Below, piece by piece: positions 12,001-24,000 of a stretch of 64,000 bases of DNA. The stretch covers positions 1-64,000 of the forward strand of contig NZ_JOIY01000014.1 in NCBI RefSeq assembly GCF_000720185.1, written 5' to 3'. Below the pieces are notes generated by a model. It searched no databases and had not been told where the DNA came from. It saw only the letters and a program-made list of their open reading frames with translations. Made by a program: the position numbers and the translations under genes. This DNA is from Streptomyces sp. NRRL S-340. GTDB taxonomy: Bacteria > Actinomycetota > Actinomycetes > Streptomycetales > Streptomycetaceae. Within the stretch, counting starts at the first letter, position 1; each line of letters begins with the position of its first letter.

Positions 12001-15000
12001 AGGCGGCCGGTCCCAGCATCCGCTGGAGCGCCGGGATCTCGTGGTCGAGCAGGTGTGCGTCGGCCGCGGGAAGGTGGTGTTCGAAGTAGGCGCGGGCACT
12101 GTGCGCGGTGGAACCGCCTTCTGCGACCGTCCGCCAGTCCAGCGCGCCGGACCGCAGCAGCGGAAGCAGTGAGGGATCGTGCGCCAGGCGTTCGGCGACG
12201 GCCTTGCCCTGGGGACCGGACAGGGCCTCGGCCAGCTCTTCGGAGTGCTCGATCGGCTCGGGCCGGTCCTGCGGACGCGGGGGCCGGGGGGCGTCGGCAG
12301 GGGCGTTGCGCTCCGCCGGGACGGGCTGGGGCTCCTGGGCCTGCGGTGGCGTGGGACCGGTGACCGGTTCCGCTGCGGCCGCGGCCGGCGGGACGCTCGT
12401 GGGCCGGTCCAGCGCGGTGATCAGCCGCGCGGGATCGGTGCCGGCCAGTACCTCGTCGAACTCGGCGCCGGAGCGCATCAGGTTCCGCACGTCGGAGGCG
12501 AAACCCGGGTCGGTGTGGGCGCGCGTCTGCCAGGCGGGTTCCCGCAGGAAGCGGTGGGCGAACAGGGCGGCGCGCTCGTCCTGCTCCGCCAGCAGGTGCG
12601 CCAGGGCCGACCGCCGCAGCAGCGGCGCCAGGGAGCGGGCCTCCTCCTCGCCCATCCGTTCCATGCCGAGGACACGTTCCGTGAGCACCGGGCGGCGCAG
12701 CAGTTCCCGGCGGACCTGCCGGGTCAGCAGTCCGCCCAGTGCGGGGTGCCGCTGCACCAGCGACCACAGGGCGGGTTCCTCCTGCGCGACCTCGACCAGG
12801 GCGCGGTTGGCGTGGAACGCCCGGGCGAGTTCCGGCGTGGTGCGGACCGCGTTCAGTACGTCTTCGTTCCGCTCCAGCAGCCGCACCAGGCGCGGCTGGT
12901 CGATCAGCGCGCCGCGCAGGTCGTCCCCGCGGGCCAGTTCCTCGGCCAGGGCCGGGTACCGGCTGATGAGGGGGAGGACGCGGGAGGCGAGCAGCGCCTC
13001 GCGCGACTCCTGCGGGGTGCGGGCGAGCACGTCCACCAGGGCGGGGGCTGCCTGGGCCGTCGGCAGTACGTCCGGGTCCAGGACGCGGCTGATGAGTTCG
13101 GGGTGTGCCGTGAGCCGGCTCGTCAGGGCCCGGTTGCCGACCAGGTGGGTGAACCCCGTCTCGTCGGCCGCCACGTCCACGCGCGTCCCGAGGGCCGTGA
13201 CGAGTTCCGGCAGGTCGCTCAGGGAGCCCACCAGGTAGCTCATCTCGGTCACGGCCGCCAGACGTCCCGGCGTGGCCATGATGGCCTGTACGACCGGCTC
13301 TCCGGCCTCCTCCAGCGCCGCGATGGTCTCCGGGGCCTCGGAGAGCGCCAGGATCTCACGGGGCCACTTGAGCATGGCCTTCGTCGCGGCGGGACTGTGC
13401 TTGACGAATTCACGCAGGAGGCCGTTCTCGTTCCGGCTCAGTTCCCCTCTTTCCACCGAGGCGTAGTCGGGGTTCTTGGTGAGGAAGTCGATCCGGCTCC
13501 GCTGGTAGGTGGACCATACCGACGAATCTTTTGTGAATTCGGCGAAGACGACGTCCTGCTGAGCCAGAAGATGGGGGAGACCGGAGAACTTCAGCAGATG
13601 CGGCAGGAGGGCCGGGTTCCCCTGGATCCGGCCCAGAAGCGACGGACGGACGGAGATGAGTTCCCGTATTTCCGAGTGGAAAAGCAGTGCCTCGGCCACG
13701 CCGGGGTTGGCGATGGCCGCGTTTCGCATGTTCTCGTCCGCCAGCACAGCGGAGTAGTTGCTCCGTACCTCTGTGGTGTCAGTGGTGCTGTCTGGTGGAA
13801 GCTGGGGTACGAGTTCTTCTGCGGGCGTTCGCGCGGACAGGCCGGCCGTGAGAAGCCGGACATGTTCGCTGCGTTCTAGGGTGAGCGGGAATCCCTCGGT
13901 CGTCAGGTGCGCGGGACCGCTCGCCTCTATCGCGGACAGCAGGTCGCCGCGTCGTGAAGGGTCTGCGAGGGCGGCCTGCGCGAGTGACTCCGCGTCGGTG
14001 GTGCCAAGGTCCCATGCCGTGGTGAACCCGGGGCGGGCGATGGCCTCGCGCAGCGCCTCGGGGAAGGTCAGAAGGGCTTCGGTCAGCGCGCTGTCCTGCC
14101 GCTCCGCCATCAGGACGTACATTCGCCCGCTGGTCAGGAGTCTGTCCCAGTGCTCCGCCGGGATCTTGCCGAAGGAAGGAGCCAGCTGTTTCAGCATGTC
14201 GGGTGCCGAAGCTATGTTTCTCACGTAATCGGCGAATCGGTCCACGATGCTGGGCCAGATGTTCGGGTGGCGGTACAGCAGCCGGATCAGCCCTGAGTCC
14301 CCGGCGGTCAGAAGCCTTGAGAAATCGGCGGGCATGGGGATGGCGATGGTGGGGGTGAAGCGGGCAGCCGCGGCCCACCAGGGATTCTCGTCGATCAGCG
14401 CCACGCGCTCGAGGAAGTTCGAACTGATGGAGATCCAGTAGCTGGCGGCGGGGCTGTTGTAGGCGGCCGTGCGCGTCCTGTTCGTCTCCAGGGCGATCAT
14501 GTGGTGCTGGAACGCGTAAAGATGGGTGCCGCGGAACGCGTGGGCCGCCATTTCGTTGCGGGCGGCGTTCTTGAGGGCGAAAGCGGCCTGGGAGCCGTCC
14601 GCGGGCAGTCTGAGATCGCCCAGCGGGCGGTTGAGGATGCGGCGCAGGTGGTGAGGCCACAGCGGAGTGGGATCGGCCGGGTCGGGCTGGAGCTGCTGCA
14701 CCGCTGTCATCAGCGGTCGCAGAGCGGCGGAGCGCGACTGCCCGGAGTTCTCCCTGAGTACCTTGGTCAGTGCGGCCTTCGCCGGTTCCAGAGCAGGGGC
14801 GACGGTGGCGGCGAGCCGGGCCGGCAGGTCTTCGTCGGCGACGTCGTCGTAGCGGTGCGGATCGTGTGACAGCGCGACGGCCACCTGCGGGTTGCGCGCC
14901 GCCACCGTGATACGGCTGGGGTCGGAAAGCAGCCGCAGCGCGAGGTCCGGAAGATCTTCGAGCACGTCTGTCAGACGCGAGTCAGGATCGAGGTTCTTCA

Positions 15001-18000
15001 GCTGGGTGAGAGCTGAAGGGTCCCTCATGACGGTCCTGAGAATCCTGATGTCCGACAACGCCAGAACGAGCTGACGCGGATGGTGCGCGAGTTTCTCGTC
15101 GACGTACTGGCCGTCGATTCCGGCGAGGACCGCGCGGAAGAGTTCGGGGGTCGCCCTCTCGGGGAAGCGTGCCACCACCGAGTGCAGCGCTGCCGGAACG
15201 GCCGTCACCTGGTGCAGCTGCCAGATGCGTTCGACGGGATCGTCCAGGCTCATCAGCACATCGGTGAATTCCCTGGAGTCGTTGACCAGATGGGCCATCA
15301 CGCTGATGTGGTTGGCGACCTGAACGAGGGCGGAAAGGACGTCGATATTTCCGCCCGTACGTGCCAGCAGCCGAGGAGGGTGAGTGATGGTGGGGAAAGC
15401 GAACTCGCGGATCGTGGGGTCGGACTCGAGCCTTGATGTCACGTCATCGCGCAGGAGGACGCGCACGAGGTCGCGATAGCCGTTCTCCTGGGCGGCATGC
15501 CAGTCCGCCGGCACCCGCTCCAGGGCGTCCAGCACGTTGGGAGCGTTCTCCAGTACGCGAACGAGCGCGGGCTCGGTGCTCAGGATCGGCCACAGGAACC
15601 GCCCGCGGCGAGCGAGCGAGTACATGATGGGAGGGGATTCGAGAAAAACCTCGGGCCGGAATCCGGTGCCTTGGTTCCTGCTGGCGTGGTTGATGATATG
15701 GGCGATCATCGACAACAGGTGGGTGAATTCGACGCTGTCGGGCTTCGCTTGCTTCCGGACGATGTCGAGAGCCGCTCTCTCCATCTCGTTCCGGAAAGCG
15801 ACCGGAACGTTCGTGAATACCCTGAACGCCTCCTGGATCTCGGCCAGAGTGGTGCTGGGGATCTCGCTCTCGGCCGGCCGTGCGGGCTGGGCCGGTGCGG
15901 CGGCGGACTGGGTCGCGGCAGCCGGGGCCGATGAGTTCGCGTTCTTGGCCTTGCCCTTCTTCTTTTTCTTGGTTCCGCTCTGGTGCTCCTGCTTCTCGGG
16001 CTGGTCAGGTGCCTTCTGGTCGGAATCTCCCGACGGCCGTCCATGAGTGTCGAGAACCTGTTGGATCCGGTCCCGTTCCCCGGGGGAGATGTCCTCTCGC
16101 CTCAGTTCCCGTTCGAGTACCTCCCTCTGCGGGCCCTGGTCGATGCGCGAGGCCATGACGGTGACGGTGCTCTGCCTCGCGCGGGAATGATGATGCGCGG
16201 CGGTCCATGCCTGAGCGATCAGGGGGAGCGCCTGCTGAAGACCCGCCCGCACCTCGGGCGGAACGGGGGTGGCGGACGGCCGGGGCCGGTCGAGGAGGGA
16301 ACGGACGCGTTCGTGCAGCTGCTGCAGCCGGCGCGGCACCGACGAGGACAGTCCTCCGCCCTGGGCGACATACCTGGCGGTGAGTCCCGCGAGTTCGTTC
16401 CACTCGACGTTCGAGATCAACGGCTGGATCGGGTGGTCCGGATACGGGTGGAGTTTGTTGATCGCTCTGGCCACGGTGACCAGGGAGCTCACGAGGGGAT
16501 GGCGAAGGATGTGCTCGGCCTGTTGCACCGTGAGCGGGGCGTACTGATTCTGTTCGACCTGCCTGTATGACTGTCGGGATACGTCTGCCATCCGGTTGAC
16601 GACGTGGGCCATCTGGTCGTTGTCGAGGAGGTGGTCCGGATGCTTCAGGTGCCGGAGTTCCAGGAGGACCAGGGGGAAGCGGATGTTTCCGTTGTTGTCG
16701 TCCAGGGCGCGATCATGCATCCCCACCGAGCCGAACTGGGTGACGGGTCCTCCTCTGGAGGGCGCTCCCAGTATTCCGGTTCGGAAGTAGTCTTCATGCG
16801 TGGATCCCCAGTCCAAGTACTGGTTGAGGATGTCCTGTGTGTCGTCCGAGAAATTGCCTGAATAAACGCGTCGGTACTCGGCGATGGTGGCCTGGAGGTG
16901 TTCCTCGAATCTGGTGCGCAGCAAGTCAAAGTTCTGCCACAAGAAGACCTGGGCGGTCAGGTCGAGTGATTTCAGGACTTCGTTCACTGGTGTGCGCAGT
17001 GCTGCGGGGAGAAGGTTCTTGATCAGGTCGTTCTTGAAGAAACGCGACTGCAGGGGGCTGGCAGTGACGTGACTGGACAGGAGCCACAGGTGGCCGCGGA
17101 GACCGTCCATTCCTGGAAGGCCTGAGAGGAAGGGCAGTTCCTCGCTCGCTGCGCGGCGGCTCAGCCCGAGATGTTGCGCATAGTGTCCGGCGACCTCATC
17201 GGCGAATTCCTTGGCGGAGCGGAAGGCGTAAGCGTTCTGGGAAAGGAGGTTGTATTCTTCCGCGGCCAACTCGAGAGTCGAGATCATGCCTTCTGCGGGA
17301 AGACCGACGGTGAGCTGGGTGTATGCGGGGTGATGGGCCCCGTCGGTCGACGGGAGTACGGAGACGGAAGCGGCATCCGGGTGGAGACGCCAGTCCGGGT
17401 GGTTCAGCAGTTGCCGTAGGGGTATCGGCCTGTTCTCCGCGTCGGCCCGCCCGAGCAGCGAGCGGACCCATCTGTTCATTCTCAAGCCGTCATCTATGGT
17501 CATCCTTCCGTGATCACCCGGAATTGCGGCCAAGGGCGGCAGTATGATTTCCAGGATCGGGGTCGTCACCGATTCCGGCCGGAAGCCCGGTGTGGCACGC
17601 AAGGCCTCCGCTTCAGAAGAGTAGAGCCGACCGTCTCCGGCTCTGAAGAAGTAGCTGTAGTCCACTGCGATGACCACACCGGGTCCCTCGGGAGACGTCG
17701 GGGGGCCGACGTACTCCGCCAGTTTGGTGTCGCCGTGAAGATGGACCCCGGGGGCGACCAGGAGGGGGTGCTGGTCTTCGACCTCCGTTCCGACAGCCCC
17801 GTACTGATGGCTGAGCGCGGGGTCGGTCAGCGCCTCCGCGAGGGAGGCCGAGCCGGACTCCCGGCGGGGCGGCAGCACCTGGCCCGAAGGGTCGACGAAG
17901 AGCGCGCGCGCCTCCACCGGGGTCCACGGCGGCAGGCCCTCCGAGAGGATGCGCTGCGGTGCCGTCAGGTCGACCCAGACGACACGGGGGGCGCTTCCCG

Positions 18001-21000
18001 GGTTCTCGGGCGCCAGCGCGTAGGCGGCCCAGGCGTGCCCCACGCCGGCCAGGTGCCGGTTCAGGACGAACGCGGTGGTGCCCGGTTCGAGACCGACCCT
18101 GGCCGACACCGACTGCCAGGAGTCGACCGCCTGCCACCCCGGGCCGAGCGCCAGGGGGCTCTCCTGGGGGCGGACGCCGAGCACCGAGTCGTCGACGGTG
18201 CCCGACGGCCTGATTCCGCGCGGGAAGAGGTGGGCCCTCAGTTCGTGCAGCAGCGTCAGGCATTCCTGCACGGACATGTCGTAGGGGGACTGGGAGGACC
18301 ACTGCGATCCGGGGGCGCCCTCCGGCGCGGCCGGTGTCCGCTGCTCGTGAACGGTCCGGATCGCGGTGAGCGCCGCCGTCGCCAGGCCGTCGGCGTCCAG
18401 CACCCGGTGGCGGACGGGGGCTACGGCGTCGTGTCCCGGCCGCGGTGTCACGGCTTCTTCTCCGGCGCCAGCGTGCTCCTGCGTCGGTGAGGCGGAGAGA
18501 CCCGAGGAGAACCACGTGACGGAGTTCTTGCGGGTGTAGTGGTTCTTGTAGACGGGTTTCTGATGGGGAAAGACGACGATGACCTTTTCTCTCCCCTTTT
18601 CGATTGGGCTGTTGATCTTGTCGCGGATCGCTATTTCTTTAGGATTGTCTGTCTCCCACTGGCGGTGCGCCCCGTGCTGGACCTCGGGAACTGCGTTCAT
18701 GGTCTCACTCAGAACATGCTGGTATGTTCCGGGTGTGAGCGGCGATCCAGTCGGCTTGTAGATGTCGAGCAGATCGATGTCGCTCGCGATGGGACGGAGA
18801 GTCCTGTCCTTGTCGTAGCCGTGGACGATGCCGCCGATCACGGGGAAATCCTCGGCGATCTCCTCCATGTGCTCGTGGAACTGCCTGAACTCCTGCTTGC
18901 GTTTGTCGTGATGCTTGCTGATCGCATCCCGGTGTTCGGGAGAGTGGTGCGAGAGGTCCGGGAGTACCGGGTCATAGAAGCCGGTGAGGCCGAGGTGTTT
19001 CGAATTGAAGCGCGACCGGACGGTTTCACCGGTGGTTGTATCGATTTCCTCGTACTCCAGGAAGAGATCGTAGGCAGAGATCGACTTCGACTTGATCTGG
19101 AGCGGTTTGGGCAATGCGCCTTCCTTTAGGCGCCTGTCGGCGAACTCATTGACCTCCCGGATGGCGAAGGCGATTTGCAGATCGCTGCTCAGCCGGCGGA
19201 ATCGCGTCATGTTCTCTGCGGAGATGCCGCCCATACCCTCGGATTCGTCGTCCTGCGGAGACTTCCATCCGTCCCAGTCGGTGCCGAACCCGCTGCCGGT
19301 GGCCACGCTGAGACCCCTGGTGTTCCGCCGGGAACCGCCCTGCGCCGGTGGTGGCGTGAGAACCAGGTCGGGAGCTGCCGGTCGCGGCGTGAGAGCCGGG
19401 TCGGAGTCCACCGGCCGCGGCTCCGTCTCCAGCGGTGAGATCATTTCCCAGTGGAACGGTGCGGGTGCCCGGCGGGCCCGCGTCACAGGAGTCGTGGCCT
19501 CCTGCGGGCCGGCGTGTGAGTCGGTGCCGAAGGCGGAACCGAACTCCACGGAACCGGCCTCGTCGGCCGAGGGCGTTCCCTGGCCGCCACGGCTTCGCGA
19601 CGCGAGAGCCGTGCGCAGGGTCTCGATGTTCTCGGGGCTGAGGTGCCTCGTGACATCCGAGCTGTTCAGGACGTTCGTGATCCCCGTTTCCATGGTCTCT
19701 TCGGCATCTGCCATGAAGACCTGTACGTCGGTGGGGCGCTGGACGGCGGCGGAGCCGTTGCTCTGCCGGACAGGGGCGGATCCGGCGGAGTCGTGCACCG
19801 CGTCGAACCCTTCCAGCGTCGTCAGCAGCTCGTGCAGGAGGCCGCGGTCCGGGGTGAGCGCGCCCCTCACGATGTCGGTGAGGTGGAAGACGGGCTCGCC
19901 CGGGAGCACGTGTTCCGCGTCGACGAGTTCCGTGGTGACGACGACGGGCACCCGGCCCGCGAGCGCGCCGACGCCGTTGAGGTAGGCGGAGAAGGCGCGG
20001 CTGATGTCCGTCTCGATGTCGTCGAGGCGGGACCAGTGCTGGGCGGCCCAGCGTTCGGCGGCCCAGTCGCCCAGGCGCGCGTCGTACCTGGGGCGCGCGA
20101 CCTTGAGGTGGACGTGCGCGTGGGAGGTCGCGCCCTCGGTGACGTAGGTGTGGACCGTGTAGGGCCGGCTGAGGAGGGGGGCGAGCACGTCCCGGTCGAA
20201 GCCGGCCGTGTTCAGGTGGGTGTGCCGGCCGATGAGGTCGGCGTAGTCGGCGGGGGTGGCGTCCACCGGCCAGGCGGACGGCCGGGGCGCCTGGAGGAGG
20301 AGCATGCCCGCGCCGTCCTGCGGGTGACTCGTGTCGGTGAGGTCGAGCGTGAGGTGCGGGCGCTCGTCCGGGGTGACCTGACGCAGCGCGACATAGAGCT
20401 GGTCCGGGCGGTGGTTGAAGCGCCGTGCGACACCTGCGCGGGCCTGGTCCAGCACCGTGGCGGCGTGGGTCCCGGCCGCGTCGCCGGTGAACGCGACGCG
20501 GACCTCCAGCTCGGTGCGCTCGTGCCCGGTGGCGGTGTGGACGCGGCGCGCGTCGAAGAGGGGGCCGGGGGTGAAGGGCCCGCGACGTACCGGCGGCGGC
20601 GCGTAGGACCGGGCGGAACGGGAGGGAACAGCGGTCGGGGGAGCCGTCCGGTGGCCCGTGTCCTGGGCGTCGGCGGGGCGCGGGAGCTGCTCCTGGAGCT
20701 GGACGCCCTCCTGTTCGTCCACCGGTCCGCGGACGGTGTCCTCGTCAGCCGGTACCACGCCGGCGGTGTCCCGTTCCGGCGCGGGCTCGGGTGCCGGGGA
20801 GGGGGAGGGGGCGGTGGCCGTCGTCGGGGCGGTGACCTGGTCCTCGGCGGTGCCCGGGTCCGGTGAGGTGCCCGGACCCACGTGTCCCGGGGATTCGGTG
20901 ATCAGGCCGTCGACGGGCCGGGGGGCGGGCTGTTCGACAGGCTGGGGGCCCGGGGCTCCGTCGCCGGGAGCGGGGCGCGGCGCGGGCTGCGGGGCGGCGG

Positions 21001-24000
21001 CCGCTGCGGCGGTGGCGGCGTCCAGAGCGGCGACGGTGGTGGTGAAGGTGTCTTCGTTGTCCTTGTCGTGGGTGAGCCAGGCGGTGATGTCGTGGTCGAC
21101 CTGGGCCCAGATGGTGTCGTAGGCGGTGAGGGTCTTCTCGCGGAAGTCGTCGGCGAGCCGTTCCCGGGTGGCGTCGTCGAGGGTGTGACCGGGGTTGTCG
21201 CGGTGGTGGCCGGACAGGAGGGCGTGGAAGTCGCGGGCGGCGTCGGCGGCGGCGTCCGTCAGCCCGTGCTCGTGCTGGATCCGGGAGACCAGCGTGGCGT
21301 TGAGGTAGGCGGCCGCCTCGTGCCAGGGCCGGTTCTCGGGCGCGCGCCGGGGGCGGGCGCCCCCGGACGCCGGGGCGCCGGCCAGGTGCAGGGCGGCGGC
21401 GCGGAAGTCACGGTGTCCCAGGTGCCCGAACCAGTGGTCGGCGACGGCCTGGTCGACCGCCTGCTCCCACTGGAGGCGCAGCCGCCGCTCCATCTCGTCG
21501 CTGAGCTCCAGGCCGTTGCGCAGCCCGTCGAAATGCTCTGCGAGCGCTTCGGTCAGGACGGCGTTCTGTTCGTCCAGGCGGGCCTGGCGGAAGGCGGTGT
21601 ACTCCAGGCGCTCGCGGAGGGCCTCGGGGCTGGTGTACGAGGCCGTGAGCCGGGCGATCCGGTCGCCCGGACCGTCCGGGGACGCCGAAGGCCCCTCGCC
21701 GTCCCGCTCGAAGAGGGTGTGCAGGTCCCGGTCGAGTTCGTCGCGCAGCAGGTGCCGTGTGCGCTCCGGCAGGTCCCGCGCACCGGTGAGGGCGGAGTCC
21801 TCCAGGTTTCGGTCGAAGGTCTCCAGTCCCTGGCGCGCCCATCGGGCCCGCACGTTCAGCCGGGAGACGGCGGGCCGGACGTCGGCGAGCAGACGGTGGT
21901 AGGTGTTCTCCAGGACGTGCCAGTCCGGCTCGGTGCGTTCGCCGCCGCGGCCGGTGTCGTTGACGTGCAGCCCGTCCGTCGCGTCCGGGTCCCAGCCGGC
22001 GGCCTTGTCCACCGCCCGGCCGGTGATCGCGTCCAGTTCCCTGGCGAAGTGCTCCTGGAGGGCGCGCACGTGGCGCAGCATCATGCGGTCGCGCAGCTCG
22101 GTCATCGTCCGGGGGACCGTGTGCGGTTCGCCTTCCCCGAGCGCCTCCCAGAACCGTTCCGAGCCCACGAACAGGCGGCCCTCGTCCGCGTCGGCGCCGT
22201 CGTGCCGGGCGCCCGACCCGTCCCGGCCCCCCTCGGGACCGGCGTCGGCCACGGCCCGGCGGAAGTCCGCGTGGAAGGCGTCGGCCCAGCGCACGGTCTC
22301 GGCGAGCTGGACGGCGTGCCAGCCCAGGTGCGTGCGCAGCTCCTCGGTGACCGTCCGCCACTCGTGCTCCGTCACCACCACGTCGCGCGGGTCGGTGCCC
22401 AGCCGCTGGGCCAGCCGGACCCGCAGCCTGGCGTGGGCGTCGGCCAGTTGCCGGCGGAACGACTCCTCCACCCGCACGGCCGCCACCTCGTGCGCGGCCT
22501 CCTGGGCACGGCTGTCCTCCCGCTGCTCGCCCAGCAGCGTCCGGGCGCCGAGGAACTCCTCGAACCGGGTCCCGCGCAGGGAGTCCACCGCCCCGCGGGT
22601 CTGCTCCCGCAGCGCGTCCCCGTCGAAGATCTCCGCCTCGTCGAACAGATCGTGCCGGGTCAGCTGCTCGTGGAGATCGGCGTCCCGCGCGGTACGGAAC
22701 TCCTGCCACAGCCCATCGAGCCGTTCGCGCTCCGCCCGGCGGGCCCCGCGCAGCAGCTCGCCGCCCGCGTCCACGACGTCCGCGGGGCGCTCGTGCAGGT
22801 CCCCGCCGGGAGCGGCGCGCCGGGCCAGTTCCGCCAGGCCCGCCGTCACCTGGCGGCGCACGCCGTCCGACCCGTCCCCGGCCCGGTCGGCGAGCGCGCC
22901 CGCCCGTACGTCGGCCTGCCGGGCCGCCACCTCGTCGCCGCCGGCGTGGGCCTGGAAGTCGAACACCTTCGCACCGGAGGCGGCCGAGTCGCTTCCGGCC
23001 CACTCGAGGCCCCGGGGCAGCCCGTTCTCCGCCGCCGGGTCCACCAGTGTCTCCTGGGAGGCCAGGGCTGCCGGAGCGGGCGGAGCCGGTGCCTCGTCGT
23101 GCACCAGTGTCTCCTGGGACTGCGCAGCGCCGGGGAGCGGACCGGTCGCGGGGTCCTCGGAGACGGTCGGGAACAGGGCGGGGCCGGACCCGCTCCCGGC
23201 CGGCTGGTGCCGGACGTCGTCGGACGGGCCGGTGGACGTGTCGTCCGTGCGGACGGGGCCGGTCTCTGCCTCTCCCGGGACGGGTCCCCCGTCGGCCGGA
23301 ACGGCACCCGCTTCGGCCGGGCGGGCCGTGCCACCGGTGAGGACGCTGGCCGTCGTGTCCGTGACGGAGGACGTCGTGCTGTGGGACGTCGCGTCCGGCG
23401 CGGTGCCGCGCTCTTCCGTGGAAGGAGCCTCCTGGGTGGCCGGTACGTGTTCCTGGCTGTCCTGGCTGTCCTGGCTGTGGGTGCGTATGGGGCGGCCGGA
23501 CGCCGCCGTGGTGTCCGTGCCCGCGGGGGACACCGGGGCGGGTGTGCCGGACGCGGGTGTGCGGGGGACGGCGGGGCCGGCGTCCAGGGTGGTCCGTATG
23601 TGGTCGCGGAAGGCGGTGAGGTGGGTGGCGGCCTGGGGCCAGTCGCGGCGGGCGACGGCTCTGTCGGCGCCGGCGAGGAGACGGCGCTGTTCGGCGGGCG
23701 CGATACCCGCCTCGGTGGCGAGCTTCCGCAGGTGCTGCACCGCCTCGAAGGCCGCCGCCGGGCGTTCCAGGAGGAGGCGGGCCCGGTCGGCGTCGTCGGT
23801 GTCGTGCCGGGTCAGTTCCTCGGGCGCCTGCCAGCGGTGCAGCGACTCTTCCAGCCGGGCCCGCCGGTCGGCCCCGAGCGGCGGGCGGGCGGCGCCGGAC
23901 TCGGTGGCCAGGCGCGGGGCGGGGGACGAGGACGCGGACTGGTCGCCGCCCGCCCGTACCGGGTCGGGTGTGTGGCCGACGGTGAGCCGCTCGGGGATGT

